A stretch of DNA of 64,000 bases, taken from positions 98,582,871 to 98,646,870 of the forward strand of contig NC_034410.1 in assembly GCF_002078875.1 (NCBI RefSeq), read 5' to 3'. Position 1 is the stretch's first letter, and each line of letters starts with the position of its first letter. Shown piece after piece: positions 48,569 through 61,990 of this stretch. Source of the stretch: Numida meleagris. Its lineage: Eukaryota; Chordata; Aves; Galliformes; Numididae. The notes beneath the pieces are model-generated. The model saw nothing but the letters and a program-made list of their open reading frames with translations, was not told the origin of the DNA and searched no databases. A program made the translations under genes and the position numbers.

Positions 48569-51368
48569 AGATAATTTGGAGTTATTCTGGAGGGATTCAT
48601 GACTTCTTCAAAAAATAGGCATGCATCATTTGAACTTCAATACTAAGCAACATTATTGTTTATCCCCACAAGTCCAGCATACATCTTTTCTTTCTGATCT
48701 CTTTCACTACAGGAGCGGTGGGGGGTAGTGCCAGACTGTGAGCCAGCTGTTTGACAATGAGGAAAGGTGAGATTCACACATTGGTATTGGATTTTTAGAT
48801 ACCGCCTGACAGCAGAAGGGTGGATATGCTCCTGGGATCTAGAGGGAAGCAGTGGTTAGAGGCCCTCTGTCTCTGTTCTCTCTCTTTCAACTTCCTTTTT
48901 CTCCTACGTTATTATTTGGTCTTTTAACTCCGTCTTCCTCCTTCACCCAACCCTGAAATCCAGCCTTTATCACACATGTACCAGGGTGATGGACTCCTCC
49001 TAGGGCTGTGGAGCAAGCCAGCCACAGGCAGCACTTCAGAGGATGAGCTGCCTTCCCCAGAGTCCCGCTGAAAACAGCCAAACTGAAATCATTCATTTAT
49101 GATGTGGCCCAAAAGGAACCATTAATGGCACAGTCAGTTCCCTGCCAAAAGGAGAAAAAAAAAAAAGATTAGAATGATGATAGTATTTCTGACAGTGGAA
49201 AGGACAATAGATTCTTTCCTAATCCCATCCTCAGAAGCTGTTGACACCAAAACAACAGGGGAAAATACTCATCTGGCAGATGTTCACATGGATCACTTCC
49301 TTGCATTTACTGAAACAGTCAGCAAAACCGGCTGTCAGCTGGAGACTGCTGGTCTGTGCCGTGGTGGGTGCTGCTCTCCGTGCTGCCTGGTGTAGTGAAC
49401 CTGTTGTGGAGAGGGGACAAACATCTTGGAGAATCAATAAAGGAAAGAACTTTCTTGGCTCCTCCTGCAATCTTATTGCAAAGAAAATGTTTTCTACTCA
49501 AATCTCCAGTGTATTTTCTAAGACATTTAGATGAGCCTTCACTCTTAACCGATGGCTTCATGGCCATGTTTGCAGACCAGTACTGCAGAGACAATGAGTT
49601 CTGGAGCTATCTCAGCAGTGGAGCTCTAAGCTTGGATGAAAACAGGCATTTTGTGATTCTCATCCTCACAGAGCCACATAATGCTACAGAACTGTGATCC
49701 AGACACTAAGCTTTCATTAAAAGCAAAATAAAACCCATATATAAATAGAATATGAAGCAGGTCATTGTTGCCAATCAGAGTTTGCAGACAGTCTGAAATA
49801 ATAGTTCTGAGCAATATATGCTGCTCCCATTCTTCTCAATGTGATGCTAACTAGGAAATCTAATTATCACAATCTAAATGTCAGCATCATTAAATATTTT
49901 GTTACTGAATACTGAAGCAGAAACATCCAGCTAATGTGTTCTTATTACATTCCCAAACCACCTCCCACAGTTTTCACTGTGAGCCAGATGCATTGCTTGT
50001 CCTCTGCTCGGACACCAGAACCTCCAGATTCCTTCCCAAAATTCTTAGGTTAAAAGGTAATTTGGTGTTGTCAGTCCAACCACCTGGAACACATCTTGGA
50101 AAGGAACAGTTTGGCAGAAAGTAGATGAAATTTAGTGCTGAAATATATAGCACAAGGAATACTTTGTAGGGTCTAACATTCATTGAATTCAATATAATAA
50201 TGACTTTAATATTCATTTTTATATTCTGTTTGATACAATAAGACTTTCCTGATCACATCTATCTGGATCTGCCATGGCGTTTCAGACAGTTTTATTCTAG
50301 TTTGTTGAGGAGCTGGTAACAAAGATGTTGGCTACAAATATTGTGCAAGACATAAAGGTAAATATTTGTTAGAAGAATAGCAGACAGTAGCTGTCAGTTC
50401 CTTGGTGTAAGCACTTTTCCCTGACTGTCACGTATGCTGTGTCATTTCACCTGAAGTAAATGGCCTGTTAAAAACTAGCAAAACCTTGTGATTTATTTCA
50501 CCATCTATCCAAAGCCTTTCTGAGCTGAGGCTAAAGAACCTTTCCCTGAATACTTGAATCAATTGGTCCTTTCAAATAAAGGTTGAACTTTCTGACTTAC
50601 TCTTGATCAACCAGCGTAATAAACTTAAACACTTTCAGCTACAGATATACAAGTAGAAAATTGCATTGAATAATCTCCCAGAAAGCAATCCAACACGGAG
50701 AACTGTTGTAAAAAAAAAAATATTTTTTTTCTGGATAACAGTTATTATCCATAGGCTAAGGGAAGGATAGGAAGGCTTGAAGAATAAGAAGTTGCATTAC
50801 TATGATTAAGCAACTGAAGTAAAGGAAAGCTTGAGAACATGACGGACTGACAGCTTGAGAGTAGAACAGTAAGCAGGAGGCCTGAGATACATCAGAAGAC
50901 CAGCAGAACTTAACAGACAACTGCAAATGCCACCAGAAATATTGTGGGAAGGGGAATAGGAAGAGTAGGAAATGCTCAAATACAGTAAAGATACACAGTA
51001 TTAACAGAATCAGTGGGTCTGGTGAGGACTAGAGTATTGTGCCTGATGCATGGGCAAAAGTAATGATCACAACATGCACAATGCACACATGATGTAAGTT
51101 TGGATGTATAAAGTTTAAGAGACAAGATTATAAAACAGGTCCATAGCATGGCTTCCAGCTGCTGAACAGCTGGATTCCCCTGCAAATCATGTAGTGCATG
51201 GCTCTGCTGTGGTGACTGAAGCATGGCCTGTGCCCAGCAGCTCCTGTGCCAAACCAAGTCTTGTGGCTGAGGCCATGCACCTAAACGGCTTCTGAGCATG
51301 CTTGTGGCCAGGGGCTGAACAGTTCTGGACATGCCACCAGTAGAACTCAGCCCCAGGCGCTCTTGCTG
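48569..51368. other. Non-coding sequence
   Basis: No recognised gene or repeat. Open frames on both strands at 49174-49697 are unrelated to anything I know. A10 followed by a T-rich run lies at 50710-50731. Confidence 0.4.
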
Positions 51369-51407
51369 CTAAATATGATGCTGGTCATCATATTTAGGTG
51401 GTCATCA
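51369..51407. repeat. 12-bp perfect hairpin with overlapping direct repeat
   Basis: CTAAATATGATG (51369-51380), loop CTGGT, CATCATATTTAG (51386-51397) form a perfect short-loop hairpin. TGGTCATCA occurs twice, at 51382-51390 and 51399-51407, the first copy overlapping loop and right arm. A short inverted repeat combined with a direct repeat fits a local template-switch event during replication. Confidence 0.9.
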
Positions 51408-54400
51408 ATAGGAGAGGCAGACCTAGAGGGAGCAGACAAGACTGCTGGTGGTGAAAACTGAACAACCACGTCTCCCAGCATGGTTTATTTTTGCATGTTG
51501 AGATGAGACCCATGTTAGTGAAATGTATGTCTCAATGGTGATGTCATCTTGGAAAAGCAATTAAAAGAGAGCTTTTCATGTCAATGCAGGAGTACTTATC
51601 ACAATCTGTTTTTCCTTTAGACAATATCACTGCTGTCAGAATCAAATTGAGTGCTTTGTAGTTTCAAGCTAGAAAACGCAAGTTTCTTCACAGAATCATT
51701 TCTAGGTAAGATTACAATTCAAATTGGAATTCCCTTTAAAATGGAGGACAGTATATCTCTGTAGCTGAGCCAAACTTCACCAGCTTGCCAATTTGCTTGA
51801 AACAGGAAAAGCGTATTTTGGATGAGTACCCACTCTGTGCTCCAAATAGATCCTAGTTGTGGTTTTGGAAATAACAAATCAATGAGCACTTTAACAGAGA
51901 GATTATTTCCCATCAGTGTTTATCCCTTTTTAAAGCTGGCATACTGTACTTCTCTTGCTACATCCTCCATAGAGGCCTTTTATTGACTTAAGCTTATCAG
52001 ATCAAGATGTCCTTTTCTCATTTTACTGATTCTTAAGCAAGAAGTATAGCGTGTGCTACTGATTACTTTGGGCCACCTCCAGTGGCTTATTGAGAGCTCT
52101 TTGGATGTAGCTTTACCATAACTTTTGGGACAATAAACTTGTGAAAATAAGGACTGATAAATATACAGAGCCTGTAGATCCTGAAATTTGCAGGCCTGGG
52201 GAAGAACCATTTAAGAAGAATTCAAACTGGAATAGCATTGGGTTTCTAATGATATTTTGTTCTTGCTCTTCCTTCTGATCTCTTTCCAGTATGCCACAGC
52301 TCAGAACTGAGAGCATGTGTGGTCTCACCACAGCCACCCAGAAAGACAGAATTAGCGGTCTGATCCTTGCCATGATTAAAGAAAACATGCTTGTAAAATA
52401 AATACAAATTGACTGGGATATGAACATTGTCACTGGGAAGGAAAATGAATCTCATGTTGAAGTAGTATTTAAAAGTCTACCAAGCCGTAGAGGAAGAAAT
52501 TAGAAAAATAACCAGATATCCCGTAGATGACCAGATCTGTTTTGCATCAGCCTACCAGAGCTCTCCAGGGAAGAAAAGTCTCCAGAGGTGGGGGGAATCT
52601 TAGTCCCTGGAGCCAGTCTGTGGCTCTTAGAGGATGGTGCTGGCTGGGACCACAGTATTCCCAGTTTTCCAAGTCAGTAATACTTCATTGTGTGCCATAC
52701 TGCACATACTTTTGTCGTTCTGATCTTACCAGACTGTGAACTATTCTCTTTTTTAGTCCTGGGGGAATCTCACAAAGGAGAATTATAAACAAACAAATAA
52801 AACCTCTCTCTTTGTTCCTGTGTCCTCTGACTCTTCAGTGAATTTCTCCTCCTGTGAAGAAGAGGCCTGAACAGGAGCTGAATGGATGCGCTGAGTTGAA
52901 TAAATACATTTTGATGAGCCAGGATCTCAGAAGTCCTCAGTAGTGGAAGCTGCAGTGCTGTAGATCTGACAAAACACTTAAAAACAACATCCAAGGCTCT
53001 CAGTACTTCTATATCTGACTTATAATAAAGGTACTTTATTTGGAATCATCCTTCTTGCAAAGAAAACAAATGAATGGCTTATCATTTGAGAAGTTATTTC
53101 AGTGAAATATTTCTCCATTTTGAATAACGTTTTCATCCATAAAAAGGATATGAAATCAATGGTAGAGGTCTTTGCTAAAGTAAAAAGAGTTTGTAGACTT
53201 TGAGAGGTCCTTCACTAAGCTCAAAGAGTTTGCATATGTAACATGAAGATGCTTCCACTTTAAAAACTGTTTTCACTGAAAAGCACGTGAAGTTTTTTAA
53301 CCAAGAAAGCATGGCTTATTTGATGTAACTTTTGTTCTAAGAAAGTATTCCTGCAAAGGATTAATTCATTAAAACACAGAATGAATGTGTTCTTTCTCTC
53401 TCATCTACGTACATTATTGTAATTTTACTTTGTTCAGCAACTTAAAAAAGTATTTCTCTTTTTGCCAAAATTTCTTTCTTTCCATGTGAATAAACATTTA
53501 TATAACATAGGTAAGATATACAATGCATATTTGCAAAGTTGTTTAAAATAGATTTGTTTGTTTTTTAAACTGCTTAGTTGTAGCAATTAGAGGAATTAGG
53601 ATGGTATCTGCATCATTTATTTTGCAAGGAGCCAAAAATGCTGGCCAGAAAGTAGCTGTGTCATGTTTACCTCTCATAAGTGCCAGCCTGGTAGCTGAAG
53701 TCACTTGAAGATCATTGCAGGCTCTAGAGTTACGCTGAGGCCAACGGGGCTTTGCAGTGCAGTGCAAAAGGTCCATCTGCAAGAGATCAATTGATTGAGA
53801 TAGATTTTAGCAAAAGGAAAGGCAAATAAAGACTGGAAAGATCAGGAAATTCAATGGTTGTTTGTTAGCCATTTTAATAAGTTTGGTTTTCAAAAACATC
53901 ATGGTTGTGTTTTTAGACAGTACAAAAGTTCAATGGTGGGAATTCTTACAGAAATGACATTCTTAACTAACTATTGCACAATATTCATAGAAAGCCATTT
54001 TGAAAAAGAAAAAACAGTAACATTTGTAACAGCGAAGGAACAGAAACCTATCCTGTACCTCATGGTATGTGTCTAAACAGCTAACAAAGAGAATTCAGAT
54101 ATATTTTCTTCACATTATTAATTCATTTTTATTTCCTACGAAGCCCTATTTTATTATCATTTTTGCAGAGTGGAATTAATCTAAGCTAGGAAGAATGGTC
54201 CTATTTCTGTTCAGAAAATATATTTAGATAAGAAACAAACACAGGAGTCATCGCCATTCTGGTAAGAGTTACCCAGATACACTGTTTGCTTATTAACTGT
54301 AGAAGATAGAGTTTTCAATTTTGCTGGAGGTGCACAGTTTTTGAAAACATTGCTTATCTCTGTGTGTCCAAAACGCTTATGTGGGAATATAGAAACTTTC

Positions 54401-54521
54401 CCTCCTCTTATGCCCATATGGGAGATGGTCTGAAGCATATATTTGGTTTTGCCAAGTAAATCCTGCAGCATTGAGAAGAATCCTAAAGGGCCATAACGCA
54501 TTGTCTAAACAAACTGCACCC
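51408..54521. other. Non-coding sequence
   Basis: No recognised gene or named repeat over this stretch. Confidence 0.4.
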
Positions 54522-54938
54522 CTATGGAAAAAAATAAGCACCTATGTCTGATAGCTTGGAGGCTTTATGGTTCTCAGCAGGATTAATATTCAGAAGAACC
54601 ATGCTTGGGCTTGGACTACAGTGGGTGAAATTGCATTGGAATCTGACAGCATTACATCCACCTCTCTCAAGTCTGAGCTGGGCCGTTAGTATCTGTATCA
54701 GCCACATCAGCCAGGCACAGACTGGAACAAAATTTGAAATATATTTTAGATTAACTGACGGTTTCCTGCCTGTAAGCAAGATGAAACAGATTATATCTGC
54801 AGACCCAGAGCACTTTTTCCATTCTGGAATGGTAATACTTTCTAGGCCAGAATACAGTTTTAAACCAAGGAGCAGACAAAAATGGATAGCAAACTTTCCT
54901 AGTTTTTGATCATATTGTCTTTTGATAGCATTTGCCAT
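54522..54938. other. Overlapping sense and antisense open frames, unrecognised
   Basis: A minus-strand frame of 138 codons (54522-54938) and a plus-strand frame of 121 codons (54544-54909) cover the same 0.4 kb. Neither resembles a family I know, and there is no splice or promoter context. It may be a remnant of an old retroelement or simply stop-poor sequence. Confidence 0.15.
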
Positions 54939-56336
54939 AGAAATGTTTGTAGGACTGAGGTTATAAATCTAGGATTTTGATTATAGAATTCTGAAGTTAA
55001 GAATATTGAGTTTATACTGTCAAATCTTTAATTCCGAGTCATTTCTTCCCTGTTAATAGATGAAAAGGTTTTGCCAGTGAATGCTATTGATTTTTTTTTC
55101 CATTATGGAGTTCAGGCAAAAGTATTTTCATTTGTCAGAAAAAACATTTCTGCAACAACAAAACTTGTTTTTAAGTTGAACTTTTTCTGGTGCTCCTACT
55201 GTAAAATCCTTGTTATTCCATGGCAAAGGTACTCCATAGGATTTGTTCTCTGTATAGAGATTTAAATCAGAAAGGATAATGAATAAAAGCGATGCAACTC
55301 CTACAAGCTTCTGGAATGGGTGAAGGATGTTTTAATGTAATATAAATTGAAAATTTGCGCACCAGACTTGGGCAAAGTTATCCTTCCTTGGGTAGAGCAA
55401 TTCATGGTATCATCAATCCATCTTCATTGTGAGAAAAAGTTCCTCAGCACTATCATAGTGATTGAAATGTTTCCCAACCATCATCTTTCATCATGGTAAC
55501 CTTTGCTAGTCAATACTTATCAGCCATTTTCATTCTGTCCTGTTATTAATTTGAATGAAAATCACAATCCTACTCCAGTAACCTGCTTCATTAGCTTTAT
55601 AAATAATTAAATTTTAGTCAATAAAATTCTCATTCAGAGATGCACTTAATGGTTATGTTTCAAAGTGATTTCGTTGTTTTAGTTGCTTTACTAGGCAGGG
55701 TGCTCAAGGACTAAAACTGCATGCAATTTTTCTAAAGAATGTAATACATAGTGAAAACAGTTTTGTAAATAACAAAAATGTGAAAGATTCTCTTATCGAG
55801 CTAAAAGGACAAAGTATAAATGCCAAGTGACAAATCCAACGGTAATATCAATTTTGAAGGCACAGAAATTCCACTGAACTGGCACAGCCACAGATTTATC
55901 AAAGAAATGGTAACTCATAAAACACACGGCTGACCTTCTTCTGAAAGTGCTTATCACACTTATAAGATTTTATATCTATTTTCCCATATGGACCAAGACA
56001 AATCTCGGGTGCTCCACGACCCAGCACTCCATCATGCGGTATGTATGGTAAGTGTGGACAGGTGTGGGAAGCAGCTTTGAACAACCTTTAACACACAAAT
56101 TGTTTTGTGAAAAACAGACTGACAAAACATATCTTAACCACTGCAAAAAAGATGGTTTGCTAGATTACATGTACTGTAGGCCAAGGTATAGTATGATGGG
56201 ACAAAATACTGTAAATAAGTCATAGGAAGGGTTACAACTTTAACTAAAATAATACTTACATGAAAATGTGTATTCATTTTTATTTGTTAAGAACTTCACA
56301 TTTATTTTAGTCTTTATATTAGCACCACTCTAAAGG
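54939..56336. other. Non-coding sequence
   Basis: AT-rich sequence with no recognised gene or repeat. Confidence 0.4.
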
Positions 56337-56672
56337 CATAGAATCATAGAATCATAGAACCACAGAATGTCTTGGGTTGGAAGGGACCTCAAAGCCCACC
56401 CAGTCCCACCCCCTGCTGTGGGCAGGGCTGCCCCCCACCAGCTCAGCTGCCCAGGGCGCCATCCAACCTGGCCTTGAGCACCTCCAGGGATGGGGCACCA
56501 CAGCTTCTCTGGGCAGCTGTGCCAGTGCCTCACTGCCCTCTGAGTGAAGCATTTCTTCCTTATATTTAAGCTAAATCTGTCCTGTTTTAGTTTCAAAACA
56601 TTCCCCCTTGTCCGATGACTATCACACAACGTAAGTCAGTCCCCCCCTGTTTATAAGCTGCCTTTAAGATCC
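56337..56672 (-). mobile_element. CR1 LINE 3'-end fragment, well preserved
   Basis: The plus strand begins with the tandem octamer catagaat in three copies, then the ggttggaagggacctcaaagcc block and the ccaccccctgctgtgggcag block. These are followed by a cttgagcacctccagggatggggcac block and, further on, attcccccttgtcc. This is the reverse complement of an intact CR1 3' end, closely matching the 3' UTR of the copy at 6.6-7.2 kb, so the two belong to the same subfamily. The minus-strand frame at 56330-56629 is CR1 pol, with the K-C-F-T-Q-R-A-V-R-H-W motif. Confidence 0.93.
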
Positions 56673-58309
56673 TTCCTGCACTGTTAATATCTCAGGATAT
56701 AGTCCTATTGCTCTTCATATGGACAGTCATAAGTGATAGCCATTCAGACTCACTCATAAAAAGCATATTAGTTGCAGGCGGAGTGTTGCTGTGTGCTTGT
56801 TTTTTATTTACACCTAATCTCTATATTAATGCTCAGGTTAGAAATAATTTGTAAAGTAAATGCTTGTTGTCTGTGGAGCCAAGTTTCAAAAGCTGTATCC
56901 TTTGCTTATGGGCCCACTGTCTTTTCAGAAACACCTGAAAGTTTATGGCATCAGTTGCAGAAAAGTTTTTTCATCAGATGACTAATGTAGATGCTAGTGG
57001 TGTCATAGAAGAACTGAACTTAGATCTATCCAGTTCATTCCTTCTGTAATTGTGTGCACCTGATTTTAGTATGTGAGGTTAGTAAATCGTATAAAACTTG
57101 TTAGATGTGTAAATATATTGGTAGTCATTGAGCCTAATTGATACCATCCTGCATTTCCTAATGAGTTGCCTATTGTTTGCAGGACCTACTTCATCCTTCA
57201 GTTCATTTGAAGACTTTTGTTTTCTACGTAGGGCCCTCATGAATGTTAATAATCTCTTTCTTTTTTATAATGTGTAAGAAGCTTATTTGCTCTGTTTTAA
57301 TCATTAGTTTTGATCCCTTGACTTAAAATTTAAAATTAAATTTTAAGAAGTTTCCACACTGATGCTCACACAAGACAAACATTACCTCAATAAGGAGTTA
57401 CTGCCTTCTGTCTTTCAGTCATTAATGTGAAGGGGCTGGACTCATTTTCTGGACTTTTTTCCTGATGCTCAAACCACTTCCTTTTGTAAAAATGTTTTCA
57501 GCTGTCAGGAGGTCTATCCCTTTCTCCCCAGAATTTGAAATCGGTGGGGCAATTAAGAACAATATGGCCCAAAAACATGTGTAAATCTGTTGGACGGGAG
57601 GTAACACCTGTGCTTCGAGTATTTTTTTGTTTTGCAGTACGGTACATTCAGCAGGCAATCAATCTCCAGTATATGCAATGCTCCTTTTGTAACTCATTCA
57701 TGATAAGTGCTGTAAAAACACATATAGCAACCTGAAGGGTTGTTACGGTAGCTGTAACAGTAAGTGCCATAGGGAAATGATATAGTCAAAATATAATGAC
57801 TATCAAGAAACTCTTTTTCTGATCCTCAGAATGTTTTGTTCTGGTCATCTTTATTTGCTACACTATAAAAGCCTAAGGTTTAAAAGAAAGTAGGCAGCTC
57901 TAATTTCCATTTACCCAAACCAGGACAAACCAGTCCCAAGGCAGCCCTGGCAGTGGACATTCCCAGCCCCTAGAATGCAGCTCTAACCCTGACTGAGGCA
58001 GGGCCAAGCTGAGCGCTGACCCCTGGCCCAGCTCATCAGTGGGTGATCCACCCTGGGGCAAGGAAAGATGTGAGTTCTTCACTGGGGTTCGAGTTCCTGC
58101 TGCCCCACCAGGGCTAAAACACAGTTACAGCTGCTATAGGGATAAAAAGGGAAAAAAAAATAAAGAAGAAAAAAAAAGAGGGAAAATCAAAATATTCAAG
58201 GCTTACCTCTCACATCTGAGGTGTGGGAATGCTTCCCACCTTAGCTCTTCCACAAGCTTTCACTCTAAGTCCTCATATTGGGTGCTTGAGTAGTGGGGGA
58301 GACACAATG
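56673..58309. other. Non-coding sequence
   Basis: No gene recognised. A GC-richer patch lies at 57940-58130, followed by an A-rich run at 58140-58190 (aaaaaaaaataaagaagaaa), but no known element fits. Confidence 0.4.
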
Positions 58310-58770
58310 CCCCACTGTTGGAGCGCATCCAAAGGAAGGCCACAAAAATCCAAGGAGTGGAACACCTCCCTGTGAAGACAGGCTGAGAGAGCTGGGGATG
58401 TTCAGCCTGAAGAGAAGGCTCCAGGGAGACCTGAGACTGGCCTTTCAGTATCTAAAGGGGGGCTGTAAGAAGGAAGGGGACAGACTCTTTAGCAGGGTCT
58501 GCTGTGATAGGACAATGGGAAATGGTTTCAAACTAGAAGAGGGGAGATTTAGGTTGGATAAAAAGAAAAAGCTTTTTATAATAAGAATAGTGGGGCTCTG
58601 GTACAGGCTGCCCAGAGAGGAAGTTGATGCTCTGTCCCTAGTGACGCTCAAGGTCAGGTTAAAGGGGCTCTGGGCAACCTGATCTAGCTGTAGGTGTCCC
58701 TGATCACTGGCAGGGGGTTGAACCAGATGACCTTTAAGGGTCCCTTCCAACTCAAACAATTCAAAGACTC
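58310..58770 (+). mobile_element. CR1 LINE fragment, sense strand
   Basis: The ggagcgcatccaaaggaaggccac block, an aggctgagagagctgggg block, a cagcctgaagagaagg block, a ggacaatgggaaatgg block and a gaggggagatttagg block lead to the 3' end, tgacctttaagggtcccttcc. Reading frames here encode the end of CR1 pol with stops removed by chance. The 3' octamer repeat is degraded to caattcaaagactc. Confidence 0.92.
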
Positions 58771-61020
58771 TTTGGATATCCATGTCCTTAGCATTGCAAT
58801 GGGATAGTGATAGGGGATACTCCACATAAATATTCTGAATAAATATTCATATGTTTAACAGTGAAGCGCCTGTTCATTTAAGGATTACAGTGCACATTTC
58901 AGTTTCTTTGCATTGCTAGACTTCCATGGGTGTTGGCACAAAAATGTGTGCAAGGATTTTCACCTTCACGTTGGAGCTAATTCTGCTGTATCAGTGGAAA
59001 AGAATAGATTACAAGCAGCACAGATGACAGAATCGCAATTTTGTGTGATCGAATTAAAAAATATTCAGTTGCACTTTGCAAATAACATTTTCTTTGAGCT
59101 TCATAAACATGTTCACAAAGGATGATAGCTCTTCTTCAGACAGAAAATGGACATATTTAAGGAAAATGTAATAGCTAGCTTTGCTGCTACAGTATGGCAC
59201 AGCATCCTGAAGGAATTTATCACATCGCAGGGGTAGAAAGCACTGAAGCTTCTCTTGAAGCATGTCTACAGACAGCCCCAGGAAATCAAGCTGTGACACA
59301 CATCTGGATAGCTCTGTACTCAAATAGCATCACATTTAAAGACGAGGAGTTGGCAAGAAAAAAGCAGTAGTCCGTGAAAGATTACTCATTGCTACAAATT
59401 CTCAGTTCAACAAGAACCGTGAGTAGACTGAGCAGTTAAGCTAGGTAAGAAGACTTGTTGTCAGCAAATTTCTTTCACACCACAAAGTATCCAGGCATAA
59501 AACCTCACCTGGAGAACAAGATAAAAGACAGTTGACTAACATCTTACCATTTGGGAAGAGCTATTGCATTAGGAACCTTCAAAATACATGGCAGGAAATG
59601 AGAAACAATCATAGCATGGCATGATCTATTGTTTGCACTGAAATAACAGGTATGGAAGATTGAAACATTCAAAGAAATCAGAGTGGCTTAAAAAATTCAT
59701 CAGGCTGGAATTTAAGCAGCTGAAAGAGTTATTCATACAAATTTGATGTTGCTTTACTGTTTATCCCTAAAGGAAGAAAGGTTTCATAACTTTGTGGGAG
59801 AAGCTGGATAGCTCCAAGGCTGTAATAGACATCTTTTTCATACTGTTTTGCAATAAGTATTCTAATTGATAGTGGGATGGGACTCTACCCAGCTTTATGG
59901 ATGAATGATTTAAAAACTGTAGGTTATATGATGTTACAGTTAAATGAGAGCACTCCTTGAAGGAAGCTGAGGTTCAGAGAGTTCTAGTGCTGCTTCAAGT
60001 AGAAATTGTTCTTACAAGTCAGACAAAATCTGGTTGTTAAAATAAAAGATGTTTTTCCCCTCCAAACACAGAAGGACCATAGAGTTAGAAGCTGCCTTCT
60101 TTGTGAGATCTTTCCCTGGCTTTTCAGGGTTGGAAGGAAAAGAGCTGTATATTCTTGGCTACTTCTTTGGGGCCACACACACTGTCCATCTGGCTGCCTG
60201 TGCACTTTGTACTTCTTTCCAGCCACAGTCTAATGCAGAGCTTCAACCAAATCAATGCCCTATTTCCTGTTTTTGCAACCAATTTCCAGCAAAACCCCTC
60301 CAGTCACATAGCTGAGCTCCATATCCAGCCTTCATATTATTGTGTTGTACCTTGGGTGGTGGCTCGTATTGTTTCAATTACCAGTAAGCGAATGCATCTT
60401 TAATTTCTCTTTCATTTAGTTTGAAAGATGATCAGCCCTTCCACTTCAGTGTGGTCTGCGGTTGTCTAGACTTCACACATGCAGTCAGCCACCAGTGTTG
60501 TCCAATGCGACAAACTACAGCAAAGGTCTCTTGCATATTCAGGCCAACTAGAGCAAGGACAGATGTTTCCTTGGTTTCGCTGCGTTTTCAGTAGGGAATG
60601 ATAAGCCATTAAATGGCAGAACGGCCAATCTGTGCTACTGCCATCTCCTTCACCTTGACATAGCTTTCTGATTTGAAATTGTCTAATTTGTTTTAATGGT
60701 GGTGCATGTGTTTCCTCCCAACATTGGAACAAAAATTTTTATCTTAAAATAAAAAATATACCTACTTTACATCACTAATTGGGAGATCCATGTGGATTTA
60801 TTTAATCTTTCAGATTAACGCAGACATAAATTTGATGCAACAGATGACAAAACATTTTCTATTTTACAAGCATAATATGGTTTTAATATGATGGTATGTT
60901 GTTAATGATGTGTAACGTATTTTCTTCCATCAAAGTCAGAAAACAAAATGTCAGTGGAGTACTTTGCCTTTTTCTCCTTGAAAAGGGGGAAGAGTGCTGC
61001 ACTCTGGGGCATCTGAATTA
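58771..61020. other. Non-coding sequence
   Basis: No recognised gene. A minus-strand frame at 59054-59323 (89 codons, with TTG rather than ATG at its left-most start) has helix-like composition but no similarity that I can place. Confidence 0.4.
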
Positions 61021-61990
61021 GTCAAAGAATTCCAGAATGGGTGAGGTTGGAAGGCACCTCTGGTCCAACCCCTGCTTAAGCAGGGCCACTCAGAGCAGGG
61101 TGCCCAGGACCATGTCCAAATAGCATTTGAATATCTCCAGGGAGGAGACTAAGCAACCAGTGCCAGTGTTTGACCACTTGCACTGTAAGAAGTGTTTTTT
61201 TCTGTGTTCAGACAGACTTTCATGTGTTTTAAGTTGTGTTCATTTCCTCTTGTCCTGGCATTGGGCACTACTGAAAAGGGCCTGCTTCCCTCATCTTCAT
61301 TCCCTCTCTTCAGGTATTTATACACATTGATGAAATCCTCTTTAGCTGTTTCCTCTCCAGGCTGAACAGCCCAAGCTCTCTCAGCCTCTCTTTATACCTC
61401 AGAAGCCTGTATTCCTTAATGATCTTCAGGGTTTTTCTCTGGACTCTATCCAGTATGTCCATCTCTCTCCCATACTGGGAAGCACTCCAGGTGTCGCCTC
61501 ATCAGGGCTGAGTAGAAGGGCAGGCTCACTTCCCTCCATCTGCTGGTGATCCTTTTTCTAATGCAGCAAGGATACTTTTTGGCCTTCTTTGCTATGAGAG
61601 CACACTGCTTGCTGATTGTCAGCTTGTTGTCCACCACAGCCTTCTGTGTGGAACTGATTTCCAACTGATCAGCCACCAGCCTGTAGAGGTACCTGAGGTT
61701 ATCCCTCCCCAGGTGCAGGACTTTGCACTTCCCTTTGTTGAGGTTCCTGTCAGCCCATTTCTCAGCCTGTCCAGGTCACTCTGGATGGCAGTATAACCCC
61801 CTGGTGCATCAGCTACTACTTCCAGTTTTGAGTTTTTTGCAGCTTGCTGCAAAGTTGCATCCTGCCCCATCATCTAGGCCATTAATAATGGTGTTGAACA
61901 GCACTGGCCCCAGTACAGAGCCCTGGGGCACATCACTAGCAACTTGCCTCTAGCCAGACCCTGTGCCACTGCTCATAACCCTCTGAGCCT
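61021..61990 (-). mobile_element. CR1 LINE, long 3' fragment
   Basis: Nearly 1 kb reads as reverse-complement CR1. The degraded terminus (gaattccagaatgggtgagg) comes first, then a ggttggaaggcacctctgg block, a tccaggctgaacagcccaagctctc block, a cactccaggtgtcgcctcatcagg block, a tgctgattgtcagcttgttgtcc block, a gtgcaggactttgcacttcc block, and finally the ccccagtacagagccctgggg block around 61910. Subfamily markers differ from the 26-kb copy. Indels and stops break the pol frame. Confidence 0.93.

Noticed and set aside
47795..48602. Frames of about 250 codons on both strands
   Set aside because: They cross 494 N and low-complexity pyrimidine sequence; they are not evidence of coding.
58913..59323. 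Minus-strand 89-codon frame suspected to be a transposase or other retrocopy
   Set aside because: The left-most start is TTG, no family motif is visible, and no flanking repeats were found.
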